Notes: generated by a model not told the origin, from the letters alone. Shown: positions 45,349 through 57,980, numbered from the stretch's first letter. The stretch is DNA of 64,000 nucleotides from Ehretia macrophylla (GCA_037974665.1 CM075777.1:16391001-16455000), one strand, 5' to 3'. Translations and numbers: made by a program.

Positions 45349-46677
45349 TCAGGCTATCAGTGCTTCAATCTCCTGTTTCAAGTCTTTGCACTCCTCGGTG
45401 ATATGGTCGTAGTCTATATGGTAGCTGCAATACTTGGTCCTATTGCGCTTCTCAGGTTGGCCTTTCATCCTCGGTGCTGGAGGCAGGTGGTTCTGGTATT
45501 GGATCTCCATCAGGATCTGCTCCCTTGTGGTGTTAAGAGGAGTGAACATAGTGAACTGGGGGTTCTGCTTCAGTTGCTGAGGCTGCTTACCTTGGTCATT
45601 TTGGATCTTACTCCCAGGTTGGCCTAGGGAGGTCTCTCCCTTCTTGGCGGCTTCATTTTCCCTGGTATCATCCCTCTTCGCCTGATGGATTTCTTCCAAG
45701 TGTATGTACCCTTCTACTCATACCATCAGCTCGGCTACGGTATCCACGGGGTCGATGGCCAAGGAGGATGTAAGAGGGCCCGACCTGAGTCTACTTTGAT
45801 AGGCCATTAATGCCATGGAGTTCACCAGGTTGGGTATTCTGAGGGACTCCTCGTTGAATCAGGCCGTATAAGCCCTTAGACTTTCTCTTCTATGCTGCTT
45901 CACCGACAACAATGATAAAGTGTGGCAGGTTACACGTCAGCTTCCCGCGAAGCGGGATAAGAAAGCCTCAGCCAGCTGGTAAAAACTTGCAATTGAACCG
46001 AGACGGAGTTTTTGGAACCAGTCCAAGGTATTGCCAACCAGGGTGGTCGGGAATGTCTTCGTCTTCATCAGGTCGGTCATATCATGCAGAGTCATATGGT
46101 GATCAAGGTTGAGCAGGTGACTGGCTGGGTCTCCGTCCCCATTGTAGACGGCCAGGTTGGGCATCTGATTGCCCGTGGGCAACGGCATCGCCAGTACCTC
46201 AGGTAAGAGTGGGCTTACGCCGAGCTGATTAATGACCTTAGCTGTGGCAGCCACGGTCTTGGCCTGCTCAAGGTCAGCACGGGCTACCCTTTTGCCTCTC
46301 GCTTCCACGGGTCTTGCCACCGGCTCTAGGAAGCTTTCTCTGTCTTGAGCTCGGGTTCACCCCGGGGCTGGAATGCGGAACTGTGGACGCGTGGGCCGCA
46401 GCGTAGCTGCTTGCGAAATTGGGTGTTCTGCAGCTAGCCGGGTTACCTGTTCTTTTAGTTCCTCAAACATTCCGAGCATCACCCTCATCTCTGGTGATAG
46501 GCTGGAGTTTGGGTCTTCATTTGTAGAAGGGTTAGTTTCTGAGGCTAAGTGTATACGATGGCTCACTTCAACGTCAGTTTGGGTTGGGTCTTGGCTAGGC
46601 ACCTGTGTGGTTTCAAGGTCCCCATCCGGGTTGAGCGAATCCTCTACCGGTACGCTATGGCTTCTCGTTTGTACCAT
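45349..46677 (-). pseudogene. Ty3 gag (broken)
   Basis: Minus strand, in three frames. A start at 46677 (MVQTRSHSVP) leads a Ser/Pro-rich part (46357-46677). The capsid-like region at 45937-46320 has 'LDWFQKLRLGSIASFYQLAE'. The last part at 45349-45699 has 'YCSYHIDYDHITEECKDLK', the modified Cys/His knuckle common in Tat gag. Frame changes separate the three. Confidence 0.8.
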
Positions 46678-46724
46678 GATGGTTTCTCAATGAGTGGTGA
46701 GAAGAGTGATAGAAAGAACTCGTT

Positions 46725-46744
46725 TCCCACAGACGGCGCCAAAC
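46725..46744 (-). promoter_or_regulatory. Ty3 primer-binding-site region
   Basis: Minus-strand sequence right after the 5' LTR reads TTTGGCGCCGTCTGTGGG. TGGCGCC starts are typical of tRNA primer sites in Tat/Athila-like elements. Which tRNA pairs here I cannot say. Confidence 0.55.
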
Positions 46745-47190
46745 TGTCGAGGTCGGAATCTCGACATTGAGGTTGGGAAGTTACTCCTTCCGAGCTGGAT
46801 TTCTGGGTCGGCTCCTCGACCTAAATTTTTGGGTCGGCTACCTGAACTGCACAAGGAAAAGGTGGGGTGACGACCCAGATTTTTCCTTGGGCGTGCGAAT
46901 GATTAGTATGTCTGAGCTGGCTAAGTAGCTGAGAGCATTTAATGAGCAGTTACCTAAAAATGAAGGGATTGAACTCTATTTATACTAAATTCGAACCTGA
47001 CAACATTTAATGCGGTGCAGCTTTATGACCCATCAGAGCAGCTGGCACTGAGGTCGGGGTTTTCCTAGGTTGGGGTGAAGTCGGATCGGCATCCAGGTTG
47101 GGCATTAGCTGAATATGCTAGACTTGGCTCGGATTATCCCGTCTCAGCTCAGTGTGGGTATCTTACCTTAGCTTGGGGTCCCCCTCATCA
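46745..47190 (-). repeat. Ty3 element 5' LTR
   Basis: On the minus strand it runs TGATGAGGGGGACC to CCTCGACA, i.e. TG..CA. It carries TATAAATA near its middle (plus-strand 46977-46986). It is the partner of 37390-37848, with visible substitutions and small indels between them. Confidence 0.85.
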
Positions 47191-47195
47191 ATCAG

Positions 47196-48200
47196 TAATA
47201 ATTGCTTTAGTATCATTCATTATAGGATTAATAGCCTTATCATTCAATGTGGAATGGAAGGACTATATATGTAGCTAGGAGTATCAGCAATAATCGATAA
47301 ATTTGTTTGTTTATCAGTATCATTTCCAGTTACGATGATGTCGTTAACATAAACTGAAATAGCCATAAAGGAATCTTAGTGCGAAAACGTGGACAAGGCA
47401 TAATCTGCCTAGAATTGCTTAAAGCCTATCCAAGAATAGATATTTTTGATCTTTTAATAACAATTTTTGGATCTCTAACGAAGACCATAGAATGACTTTT
47501 GTAGTCTACAGACTCGCAGCATCCTATTTGGAAAATCTTTGAGAAATTTTCATATACATCTCTTCATTTACGTTGTCATAGAAGAAGGCATTGTTGATGT
47601 CAAGCTAGTGAATTTCCCAATTGCAAATAAAGGCTACTTCTAGCAGACAACGCATTGTCTCTAATTTAGTAGTGGCACAAATGTTTCATGTAAATTCATT
47701 GTACCCCATTCGATTGTAAATTCATTGTACCATTGATGAAAAAAAATTCTCATTGTACCCATTCGATTTGAGTAAACCCTTATGCAACTACTCAAGTTTT
47801 GTACCCCTCAATTGTCCCATCTGACTTGTATTTTATTTTGTAGACTCATTTCAAGTGGGTTAGTTTTCTATGAGGTCACTCTTACTCACAAAGATGTGAG
47901 ACTCATACACTTTTTTATTAGAGAACCTTATATGAGGCTGACTTCATGAAAGAAAAATCTATTTCAAGTATATGACACATTTTCCTTCAGGCAAATCCTT
48001 TAACGCCCATGTTTAATTTTCCTCCAAAGGCTGCAATTTCTTTGGCCATGTTGTCATAAACATGCTGATACTTGATTGTCTGTGAAAAGGATGTAGACTC
48101 ATCCATAGATGTGATGGCTGCTAAAACGACATTTTGAGCAGCTATTTTGTTTTTTTTTTTTTTTCAAATAAATAATGTGTAAGATGATACATTGTCAAGT
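47196..48200 (-). pseudogene. Old Ty1/copia reverse-transcriptase remnant
   Basis: Minus strand. Translated in pieces it shows 'YQHVYDNMAKEIAAFGGK' (about 48060-48110), a 'RYK..V.A.GFTQIE' block (about 47780-47830), 'CNWEIH.LDINNAFFYDNVNEEMYMKIS' style sequence near 47540-47650 and traces up to about 47290. This is the order of copia reverse transcriptase. Many stops are present. The neighbouring Ty3 and Harbinger elements abut this old copy. Confidence 0.65.
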
Positions 48201-48772
48201 TGGCTGAAGATGTGGATGTGCCAAGAGGCTTGAGAGAAGAGGGCAAAACAAATTCATATCATAAGGCTATTCTCAATGGAGTCTATATAATGGGTCTCTA
48301 TCCATCATTTTAGAGACTCATATAGAGACCAAAATCAATTTTAGAGACCCACTTAGAGACCAAGGCAAAAAAACTATTTTAGAGACCTATTTAGAGACCA
48401 AGATAAAAAAAAAATCCCCAGTGACGGTCTCTATAAAATTGAGTCTCTATATCGTGTTAATTTTAATTTTACATAATAATTTGATTATGTGTTATTTTTT
48501 CTCGTGTGTAACCTTTTTTTAATTAATTTTTATTTAGATTCTTTTAACCTTTTTAACGAATATTTCAAGCAAAAAATAAATAATTTGCTCCGAAGTGATC
48601 TTGTTCAACATGTGTGGAACCAATTTCGTGTAGGAAATATAAATTTGTAATCTCATTGTGTAATCTCCAATTGCAATCTTCATTTTGTATCAATATTAAA
48701 AATAACTCGGGTACACACTAATTCAATAAAAACATATATTTAACTAATTAAAATATGAATTACAAACACAAA

Positions 48773-49711
48773 TTATAATAAAAAATACAAATACATATAT
48801 TGTTCTTCGTCAAGTGAAGTCATATGAGAATGATATACGTCATTATCAAAGTTAATCGAACGGGATGCCCTTTTTGTCATAATTGTATTTTGTTCCTCAA
48901 TTATCCACGCTCTTCTAGCCGGAGTTTCGATTGCCGAAGTCTTTGTCGTCATAATCTTATAATCGTTAGGAGTTTCTAATTCCTCTTTGTACTCCTTAGT
49001 TGTTTTTGCCATGTCTTTCGCTTGTTCATTAAGATCTTCCGCAATGGCCTTACCCTTTGCTTGTTTTCTAGCCTTTTTGTTTCCAATCGGCCTTGACGAT
49101 TTCGGGGTTTCCGGTACTGACTCCATGGGATCATCATTGTCAAGAGAAAATTCCGTCTCGGGTGGATTCATATTCATCATTGGACTCGCAACATCGATTA
49201 TTGATCGCCATTTTTTCCCATGTTGTAAAATTGACCAACAGTGTTCCAGGTTGAAATTCTGACCTATAGCTGTGTATAAGCGTCTTGCGTCATCCATCTA
49301 CAAAAAAATTATATATATCTCAAAATTTAATTTAAAAATTTGTTAAGTATTAAATACAATATACTATATAAAAATACAATATATAGTATTAAAAACTCAC
49401 ATTGTAAACGACATTTGCTCCGCTCATTGGTCTCATATTTACTTGAGCAAGACACTCTGCAAATTTTGTGCATTTTTGGTTTATTTGCGTCCATCGGGAT
49501 TTAAGGCTCTTTGTTGTTTTTTTTTTTCACTTGGATTGTTTGGGGGGTGTAACTCTTCATATTTTTGTAAAACTCGATTTCCCATTGTTCTTGATGTTTG
49601 GTTTATCCCGATTAAAGGATCTTCGCTAATCGCGATATACGTTCGGCATAAAGCCTTATCATCTTCATGCTTGAAATTGCGACCCCTAGAAATTTCGTCC
49701 GTACATTCCAT
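48773..49711 (-). pseudogene. Harbinger ORF1, Myb/SANT-like DNA-binding protein, frameshifted
   Basis: Minus strand, two exons: about 49711-49401 and 49297-48773, with a 103-base GT-AG intron. Exon 1 has 'EDDKALCRTYIAISEDPLIG' and, in a different frame, 'SLKSRWTQINQKCTKFAECL', the trihelix/SANT pattern found in Harbinger ORF1 and in plant proteins often misnamed GST T3-like. The frame changes at an 11-base T-run (49517-49527, A-run on the coding strand). Exon 2 has 'LEHCWSILQHGKKWRS' and a Lys/Glu-rich C-terminal part (NAM-associated type). ORF1 proteins help the transposase bind DNA and enter the nucleus. Confidence 0.75.
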
Positions 49712-49739
49712 AACTGCTAATCCATAAAAGGAAAAAAAA

Positions 49740-50120
49740 AGAGTTAGAAAATAAAATACAAAATCCTAATTAAAAAATATAATTAAAAAAATAACCTAAA
49801 GTAAAATAACATTAAAAAATAAAATACAAAACCCTAATTAAATATATAATTAAAATATAATTTAAAAAATAACCTAAACTAAAAAAAATTAAAAAAATAA
49901 CCTAAACTAAAATAACATTAAAAAATAAAAAACAAAACCATAATTAAATATATAATTAAAACATAATTCAAAAACTTAATTAAAAAATAACCTAAACTAA
50001 AAAATATTAAAAATTAAAATATAAAACTCTAATTAAATATATTTAAAAACTTAATTCAAAAAAATAACCTAAACTAAAAATATATAAAAATAACCAAATT
50101 ATAACAAAAAACTTAATTAA
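49740..50120. repeat. AT-rich tandem repeat in Harbinger element
   Basis: Units of about 60-100 bases with 'aaaaaataacctaaactaaaa', 'aaaataaaatacaaaaccctaatt' and 'aaatatataattaaaa' recur four to five times. Confidence 0.7.
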
Positions 50121-50149
50121 AAAATATAACCCTAACTATAAAAGCACCC

Positions 50150-50340
50150 TACCCCACCCCACCCCGCATATATTTTCCTCAATCACCTACAGCGCTGCCT
50201 CCCTCCTCCCTCCCTTTTCTTCCTTCTCTGCAGTGCCACTATACCCCTCTCCCCCTTCTTCTTTCTCTGCAGCACCGCTGTACCCCCCCTCCCATCCCCT
50301 CCTTCTTTCTTCCCTGCAGCGCCGCTGCACCCCCCACCAC
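50150..50340. repeat. CT-rich tandem repeat in Harbinger element
   Basis: Three units of about 55-60 bases, each with 'ctccttctttc.tccctgcagcgccgctgcacccccc' or a variant. Confidence 0.7.
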
Positions 50341-50973
50341 TGTTTGTTTTTACCTTTTTTTGTTATTTGTAAAATTTGATTTTTTTTGTTTCAAATCTTT
50401 GGTATGGTGAAAGATTTCTGATATGTGTTGGTGATATTTTTGTTTCCAGATTTGCTTGCATATATACATGAATTTCAACGAATCTCAATTTTTTTTTCAG
50501 CTTTGCAACGGTTCTATTGTTAGCATATGTTGGGTTTTTTTGTGCTATTTTTTGTTGCTGTTTATGTTTTTTTTGTACTTTTTTAAAAAAATAAAAAAAT
50601 AAATCTGACAATGTCAGATAATCTGACATCGTCATATCTGATATTGTTTTTATTGGAGACTCATTTTGTCTTCTTGTATAGTCTCCATTTTCTTCAACAA
50701 ATTTGTTGAAGAAAATGGAGACTAGGTGCTATTTTGGAAACTCAAAGCTTGAGTGATGTCATGATTTTGCCAAAAACTATCAAATAGTATTTTAAAGACC
50801 CTCATTGGTGATGAATTTTGATAAATTGAGTCTCTAAAATAGCAATCATTACTGTTTAGAGATTCTTTAGAGATTCCATTGAGGATGCCCTAACAAGTTT
50901 ATGTGAAAGTTGATAAGAATGTTTACTAGTTGCAACTTCTCTATGATTTAAGGATTAATGTTTGGGATGTCAT

Positions 50974-52531
50974 TGTTAGGAATTGTGTCCTAAAGTCAGT
51001 CATCGAATGTAGCTGGAAAATTAATTTGTATGTGAATTATTGTTTTATTAATAATATTTGGCCATTATATCATATCGTCCATCTTCTTTTACCTTTGATT
51101 GATCATGATGTAGTCCTTAGAATGACTTTATAGAATCATATGAATGAGAGTTGATTTTGGTCATTCTTAAACTTTGTTCGTAACCAAATGATGAAATTGG
51201 TATTGGGACGTCAATTTCATCGAGTATAGGTTATTGTTTGTAGCATTGGTTGGTTATCCTCATGACTAATGGGTGTTTGGGATACTGGTGCGATAAACAG
51301 GTGACATGTGGAGACATGTTCACTAAACATGACTCTCATTATGAGCGTCCTATGGTATGTACCCTACTATCTAAGGATAGCTCGTGGTACATGTGGTAAA
51401 CATATTCCTTCTGACCTGAGACTGCCATGGAGACTTACGGATTACTCCTCATGCTTAGGTGCCGGACTATCCAGATTTATAATCTGGTAACGAAAGGTTA
51501 CTGGGTATGGGCAAGTGCCGGAGAAGTCAATATGTGAGTCAAGATGGGATTGACCACTCCGGGTATTTGGAGAATGGTGTTTCGCTTAATTTCAATGTAG
51601 AAAGTCTTTGGCCAAAGCACATATCGTGATGAGTCACGAGGCTAAGTCATGATGTGTCATGATAGGATTGAAATTTGACATGAAGTAACTAATTAGGGAT
51701 TTGACAGTTAACCATGTCCCTAGGGTTATTTCAGAACACCGAGGGTCATAGGGAATTCACCATTGTACCGAGGTTCGTTGAATGTTGCCTTGCACCTATT
51801 CAGCTTATTTGGTCGTCGGGAACCATTGCTATATGATATCTTCAATTAGTGTAAGGATAGTCTTCATGTTACCAGCTTAAGTTTCACCCTATGGAGTCAC
51901 GCAAAAGAATAAGTGATTTTATTGGAGAGACGGCCTATTTATAATCAATATTTAATTGAGAATTAAATATTGTTTGTGATTAATATTTAATTAAGAATTA
52001 AATATTATCTAATTATTATTATTAGGTCGTGGATTTAATTATTTGACAATTTCTAGCTAGCACTAGATTTATGATTCATTAATTAAATCCTAGGCTGATT
52101 GATTTAAATTAAATAGTGATTTAATTTGAATCGTTGTGGGCTTTATGAAAACCCACATTAAAAGATTGCATTTTTTTTTTTACTATTTTGGGAGTTGGCC
52201 TTTTGAAGAGCCTAGCCCACATGGTCTTTATAAGAAGGGTCATGTAGGGTTTTCAAAAAAAAAATATAGACATATATCGTTTTCTGAAAGCGGAGGAACA
52301 AGAAAAAAATAAATAAAAAAACCCTCTCTGAAAATTATAGCCTCTTCCTCTTTCATCCTTGTTCGCGTGCGAAGTATGAGGAGGTAGACGCTTCCGTTGG
52401 GGAATCCCATAACACTACCCCGAATCGTTCGAAGAAGTAATCCTAATTCTCTGATTTAAAATTGCTAATTATTATGTATAACGAGTTGATCCTAGTGGAA
52501 TTCCAAGAGATAGTGTCACGGATTACTTGCA
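50974..52531 (+). repeat. Copia 5' LTR
   Basis: It matches 58575-60130 nearly base for base, including 'tagctagcactagatttatg' and 'tttcatccttgttcgcgtgcg'. TG start and CA end are intact. Confidence 0.93.
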
Positions 52532-52545
52532 GTGGTATCAGAGCC

Positions 52546-54616
52546 ACCTCGTTTAGTGTGTTTATTTTACTTATTAGATACAAGATTATACGTTGTCTAT
52601 ATGATATGGTTGATATATTTATTTTTTTTCATACTGTTACTGTAGCAGAATAAAAAAAGGGCGTACTGTACGATGGTACTGTAGCGTGTTACTGTAGCGA
52701 GTACTATAGCGAAAAAAAAAGGATCTGAACCCTAATGGGCTGCCTGATCCGATTGGGCTTGACCGAATTTGGATCAGTTCAGCCCAATCTTGCTTATTTT
52801 TATTTTATTTCTTGTTGGGCTCAAGGAGTTGGGTTTAAGTTAATTCTAATTCTTTAGGCCTTATGATATATTAATTCTATTGGGCCTTAATTTATTCATT
52901 TGTTTTTTATTTTTTTTTTATTTTGGGCTTATATGATAATTAAATGTCTATTTCTAAAATGGTTTGGAAACATTGGGCTCAACTATTAAATTAATTTAAA
53001 CTAAGTCCAAATTAATATTAATTAGTTGATAGTGTTAATCCAATATGGATTAAATTTTATTTTGGATCAACAATTAATAAAATAGTTTATTAATTGTTTT
53101 GGTATATGAAATAGTTTCATAGAATTGCACTAGGACCATATTATTTATAAAAAAAAAACATAGTATTGCAATTGAGTTTAATTAAATTTAAATTAATTGT
53201 TAATTTATATAGCAATTAGTAAATAGTTTATTAGTTTTATTTATTTAACTAAATTAATTTGGTGAATTAATTTAGGATATCCAATTAATTGAAAGTTAGT
53301 TTAATTAATTGAAAAAATATTAAACTTAATTGTTAATTTTGCTAATATTAATAAATTATTTATTAATTTGTGCCTCTTTAACACTGTTTATTTTGAATAT
53401 TGTTGTAGGACATCCAATTAATTTAAAATTAGTTTAATTAATTGGAAATATCGATTTAATTTGATTAAATTGATTTAATGCCTTGGAAATTATATAGAAT
53501 GTCTATGTGTATACCTATTTGTGTTAATGATGTATGACATAGATTTAAAGGAGGTTTTGGGCTTGCATATCATGATGATTATTGCATTTTATTATTATAA
53601 ATTGTTATAATTATTTATTTGGGTTAAATTGGGCCTACGAGTCTAGCTTTCTATTTTTCTAGTTGTAAATACCTACCCCAAGTAATGTATCCCCTCATTT
53701 TAGAAGGAGTACTCTATCATGTTTATGTAATTAATAGAGATAGGGCTTTGGAGCATGGATCAAGGAGTTGAAGATTTCTAGAAGGCCTGGACCTGTCCAA
53801 GTTAACCCAATTAAATATAATAATCTTTATTTGCATGACTAGAGTGGTCCATGATGGCTTTAGTGGACCACATTAGGAAAGCCCATAACCACCTATTATT
53901 TATGCTCAATTTATTATTATGCATGCCTTATTTATATATATTTCTCGCGAGCAATTAATTGGATTAATGAATAATAAGGAAAATAAAACTAATCATTATA
54001 TTATAATTAAAATCTTCTAAATTATTAGGTCCTTTAAGTGGGTTGAACATTGAATGTTCAACTCACTACCTCCCATTAAAGTGAATAATAATGGGCCCAA
54101 CATCTTAATAAATGTTGGAGGCCCTCCGACCTAGCTTTTATCAAGGTGTTGGGATTATTATTCATTGTATGAATTCCATGGAATCTCTTTGAGATGGTGA
54201 GTAGGTGGGCTGGCCTCCGTCAGACCTACTCATCAAGCTTAGAGAGGGACTATGAGATATCATGTTAATGGTTTGAACTAACTGGGCCTTTCAGTGGAGG
54301 ACCTCCATCTTGCTGAAGGGGTGCTTGGGGCAGAATTCAGCTCACTGGGAGTTATTTGGAGAAATAACTGGTTATGAACCTACAAGATAAATGTGCATAG
54401 GTGGGCCGGCCTCCGTCGGGCTTATGTACAATTATTTGGATCTTAGTACCCACTAAGGGAATTAGAATCGGAAATTTTTCGGATTGAAGGTAGAGGCTAT
54501 CAATCTGAACAAAATAGTGGGAGAATCCTTTAGACACTGGCCTATGTCTAATGTGATTAGATAATTCATATATTTTAGCTAATTTATTTCATTTACTTCA
54601 ATTATTTGCAGATTTA
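52546..54616 (+). other. Copia untranslated leader
   Basis: Two kilobases between primer site and gag start with no coding sequence. It is AT-rich, with many 'aattaatt' runs in the first half. Near 54170-54430 'gggc(c/t)ggcctccgtc' occurs twice. Confidence 0.6.
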
Positions 54617-55588
54617 ATGGCTAACACGTTGTCTTTGAGATCACTATTGGATAGTGAAAAGTTGACCGGGCCAAATTACGATAGTTGGTATCGTAAATTG
54701 CGTATTGTGCTTGAGCATGAATGTATCTTGTATGTTTTGTCTGATCCAGCACCTGCTGAACCTGCTGCCCAAGCGATTGTTGCCGATCGTCGGCGATATC
54801 AAAAATGGGTTGATGATAAAATAACAGTTCGTTGTATCATGAGGGTTGCGATGAATGATGAATTCAGTTGCAAATTTGAGGAAACACAACCTGAGAACAT
54901 CATTCAAGCGTTGAATGAATCTTTCGGTACATTTGATAATGCATAAAGACATAGGACCTCTTGTGCCATCTTCAGCACTATAATGAGAGAAGGGACTTTC
55001 GTCACTGATCATGTATTGTACATGACTGAGCATATTGAGAAGTTAGCTAAGTGAGGCTATTCGCTTCATGAGCAGCTTGGCAAGGATGCCATCATCAACT
55101 TTCTTCCTCCATCCTACTTCCTTTTCTTCAACCAGTTCAAGATGAATAAGCCAGTTGTTAACTACCATGCACTTCTGGGGTTGCTGTAAACCTTTGAGAA
55201 AGATAATCAGCTCCTCAGAAAGATGGTTTATGTGGTTGGATGTGCTAGTTCCTCAAAATGCAAGAATTCTTCACAACGTGGCAAAAAAAAGAACAAAAAA
55301 GCATATGCAACTCAAAGCGGGGGTAAGAAACCCGCTCAGCAGCAACCACAAATTCGCAAGCAGAAAGCTGACCAGAGTCAAGCAGAATGTTTCTTCTGTA
55401 AGAGGAAGGGACATTGGAAGAGGAATTGTCCTCAGTATCTGGCGTCGTTAGATCCAAACAGGCCAAAGAGACAGCAAGGGGTTGCTCAGCAAGGTATGTA
55501 TATGATAACATCTTACAACTTCAGTGTTACAGACTCTCCTACCTATGTATTAGATACAGGCAGTCCTTATCATATTTGCAATTCGTTG
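54617..55588 (+). pseudogene. Copia gag and protease (broken)
   Basis: The start at 54617 (MANTLSLRSLLDSEKLTGPN) begins a gag of UBN2/copia type. The frame stops at 54944-54946 and again downstream. The nucleocapsid is in another frame at 55223-55591 with 'CFFCKRKGHWKRNC', a CX2CX4HX4C zinc knuckle, after a Lys/Gln-rich stretch. 'VLDTGSPYHICNSL' (about 55547-55588) is the protease active-site region with DTG. A stop follows at once, so no complete protease is made. Confidence 0.85.
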
Positions 55589-55801
55589 TAGGGGCTGGAG
55601 GTCAGTAGGAAGTTCAGAGTTGGTGAGCGACACCTCAGCGTTGGAAATGGAAATCAAGTTCCAGTACTAGCGTTAGGGCGTTTATCTTTATCTATAAACT
55701 CAATAAACTGTAGTCTTAATAATGTTTTCTATTGTCCGGATTTTGTTTTGAACATTATCTCAGTTGGGATTTTAGCCTAGTATGGTTATTCCTTTACTAT
55801 T

Positions 55802-56849
55802 ATGAATAATGATTTTGATGTTATTTTGAATAACACTACTGTCATTAAAGAACAACTGAAACATGGAATTTATGTTATAACACAGCCTGTAAACATAATG
55901 TATGTTAGCAATAAGCATCCAAAGCAAGGAATAAACTCAGATGCCTACCTTTGGCACTGCAGGTTAGGTCATATAAATGAAAACAAGATTAACATGTTAA
56001 TCAAGGAAGGGTTGCTTGATATTAGTGATCCAGCATCACTACCTACTTGTGAATCTTGTCTATTGGGTAAAATGACCAAATCTCTTTTTATTGGAAAAGG
56101 TGATCGGGCTGCAGAGCTCTTGGGCCTTGTGCATACAGATATATGTCGGCCTATGAGCACAAGTGCTAGAGGAGGATACTCCTACTTTATTACATTTACT
56201 GATGATCTATCTAGGTATGGATATATCTATTTGATGAGAAATAAGTCAGAATCTTTTGAAATGTTCAAAAGATATCGTAATGAAGTAGATAAACAAATTG
56301 GGAAAGATATCAAGATTCTACAATCTGATCGTGGAGGTGAGTATCTTTTCAATGAGTTTCTAGGTTACCTTGAGGAGAATGGGATTCTTTCACAATGGAC
56401 TCCCCCTGCTACACCGCAGCATAATGGTGTATTTGAGAGGAGAAATCAAACCTTGTTAGACATGGTACGATCCATGATGGGATGTGCGGATCTACCCATA
56501 TCCTTTTGGGGATATGCCCTTGAAACTGCTGCTCATGTACTGAATAAAGTTCCTAGCAAGTCAGTAGATAAGACACCATATGAGATGTGGTTTTTGGCGT
56601 AAACCAACACTCACACACCTTAAGGTTTGGGGGTGTCCAGCATATGTTGAGTGTCTTCAAGCTGACAAGTTAGAACCAAAATCTGATAAATGTTTGTTCG
56701 TAGGGTACCTTAGAGAGTCTAGAGGATACCAATTCTACAACACCAGCGAACAAAAGGTGTTCGTTGCCTTTAGAGCGGTTTTCCTAGAGAAAGAGTTTCT
56801 CGAGAAGGAAGCAATGCCTCCAATATTGGACTTGGAGAAATTCAACTAG
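55802..56849 (+). pseudogene. Copia integrase (broken)
   Basis: The zinc-binding N-terminus shows 'LWHCRLGHINENKI' and 'CESCLLGK'. The core has 'VHTDICRP', 'LQSDRGGEY' and 'NGVFERRNQTLLDMV', which give the D, D and E of the triad. The frame ends near 56602 and continues in another at 56580-56849 with 'LKVWGCPAYV' and 'KCLFVGY', the GKGY-like end region. A frameshift therefore lies near 56590. Confidence 0.87.
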
Positions 56850-57041
56850 AACAAGAACAAAACATTAGCAGAAGAACATACAGAACATGATAAAGTTAGT
56901 GAACCAAATCCTAAGTCCGTTGTAGAAACAGCAATAAGAAGATCTGGTAGAGTACCACGTCAACCGGACATATATGGATTTCTAGTCCGTGGCAGTGATC
57001 CCATCGAACTTGATGAGAATGATGAGGATCCGATCAGTTAT

Positions 57042-57980
57042 ATGGATGCAATACAGAGACTTGATTCCGAAGAATGGCTTAAAGCCATGCGATCCGAGAT
57101 AGAATCCATGCATGTCAACAATGTTTGGACATTAGTTGACCTACCCGAAGGGGTAAGACCCATAGGGTGTAAATGGGTTTTTAAAAGGAAAATAGGAGCA
57201 AATGGGAAGGTAGAGACCTACAAAGCCCATTTGGTTGCTAGGGGATTTCGTCAACGTTATGGTATTGACTATGATGAGACATTTTCTCCTATAGCAATGC
57301 TCAAATTAGTTCGCATTATGCTTGCTATAGCTGCGTACCTAGATTAGGAAATTTGGGAAATGGATGTCAAGACAACTTTCCTTAATGATGAGTTGGAAGA
57401 TGAGGTGTACATGACACAGCCTGAAGGGTTCACATCCACAAATAAATCTAAAGTATACAAGCTACAGAGATTCATTTATGGACTCAAGCAAGCCTCTCGG
57501 AGTTAGAACATACGTTTTGACAAGGTTGTCAAAACGTATGGCTTCGTTAAGAATGAAGAAGTGCCTTGCATCTATAAATAGGCAAATGGTCATGTGGTCA
57601 TGTTCTTGGTGCTATATGTGGATGATATTCTCCTTATAGGGAATGACATATCTGCATTGCAAAGCGTGAAGTTGTGGTTGTCATTCCAATTTTCCATGAA
57701 GAATTTAGGAGAGGCTTCTTATATTCTTGGGATCAGGATCTATAGGGATAGATCAAGAAGGTTGCTGGGATTGTCCCAGTCTACGTACATAGACACCGTG
57801 CTGAAAAGGTTCAGCATGGAAAATTCCAAAAAAGGCTATCGCCCGATAGGTCATGAAATTACTCTTTCTAAAAAGGATTGTCCGACAACTCCTCAAGAAA
57901 GAGAGCGCATGAGTAGAATCTCATATGCCTCGGTAGTAGGATCTATCATGTACGCTAGTAAGCAGATACCAATCTGATCC
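57042..57980 (+). pseudogene. Copia reverse transcriptase (in-frame stops)
   Basis: The start region has 'EEWLKAMRSEIESMHVNNVW', then 'GCKWVFKRK' and 'HLVARGFRQRYGIDYDETFS'. In-frame stops follow at about 57345, 57504 and 57580. 'LVLYVDDILLIGND' (near 57610) is the YVDD active site. The frame then runs on to 57977 ('ISYASVVGSIMYA'). Three stops inside the core make it inactive. Confidence 0.88.

Larger units (their letters stand above)
37390..47190 (-). mobile_element. Ty3/gypsy LTR retrotransposon, Tat type, with antisense ORF
   Basis: The 9.8-kb element is transcribed on the minus strand. Two related LTRs bound it (46745-47190 as 5', 37390-37848 as 3'). ATTAG (37385-37389) and ATCAG (47191-47195) fit a 5-bp duplication with one change. 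Next to the 5' LTR, GGCGCCGTCTGTGGG on the minus strand resembles a tRNA primer site. Gag, protease, reverse transcriptase, RNase H and integrase follow in Ty3 order, all broken by stops or frameshifts. Between integrase and 3' LTR lies an extra ORF on the opposite strand, a feature of Tat-lineage elements. LTR divergence suggests it is not young. Confidence 0.9.
48265..50890 (-). mobile_element. PIF/Harbinger element carrying only ORF1
   Basis: The ends GGCTATTCTCAATGG (left) and GGGCATCCTCAATGG (right, inverted) match at 12 of 15 bases, and TAA stands on both sides (48262-48264 and 50891-50893). The ends continue with repeated 'gagtctctat/aaat' sequence facing each other. Inside, only the Myb/SANT-type ORF1 is found. 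The DDE transposase ORF2 is absent, so it would need a helper. The non-coding part holds AT-rich tandem units (49740-50120) and CT-rich units (50150-50340). Confidence 0.85.
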
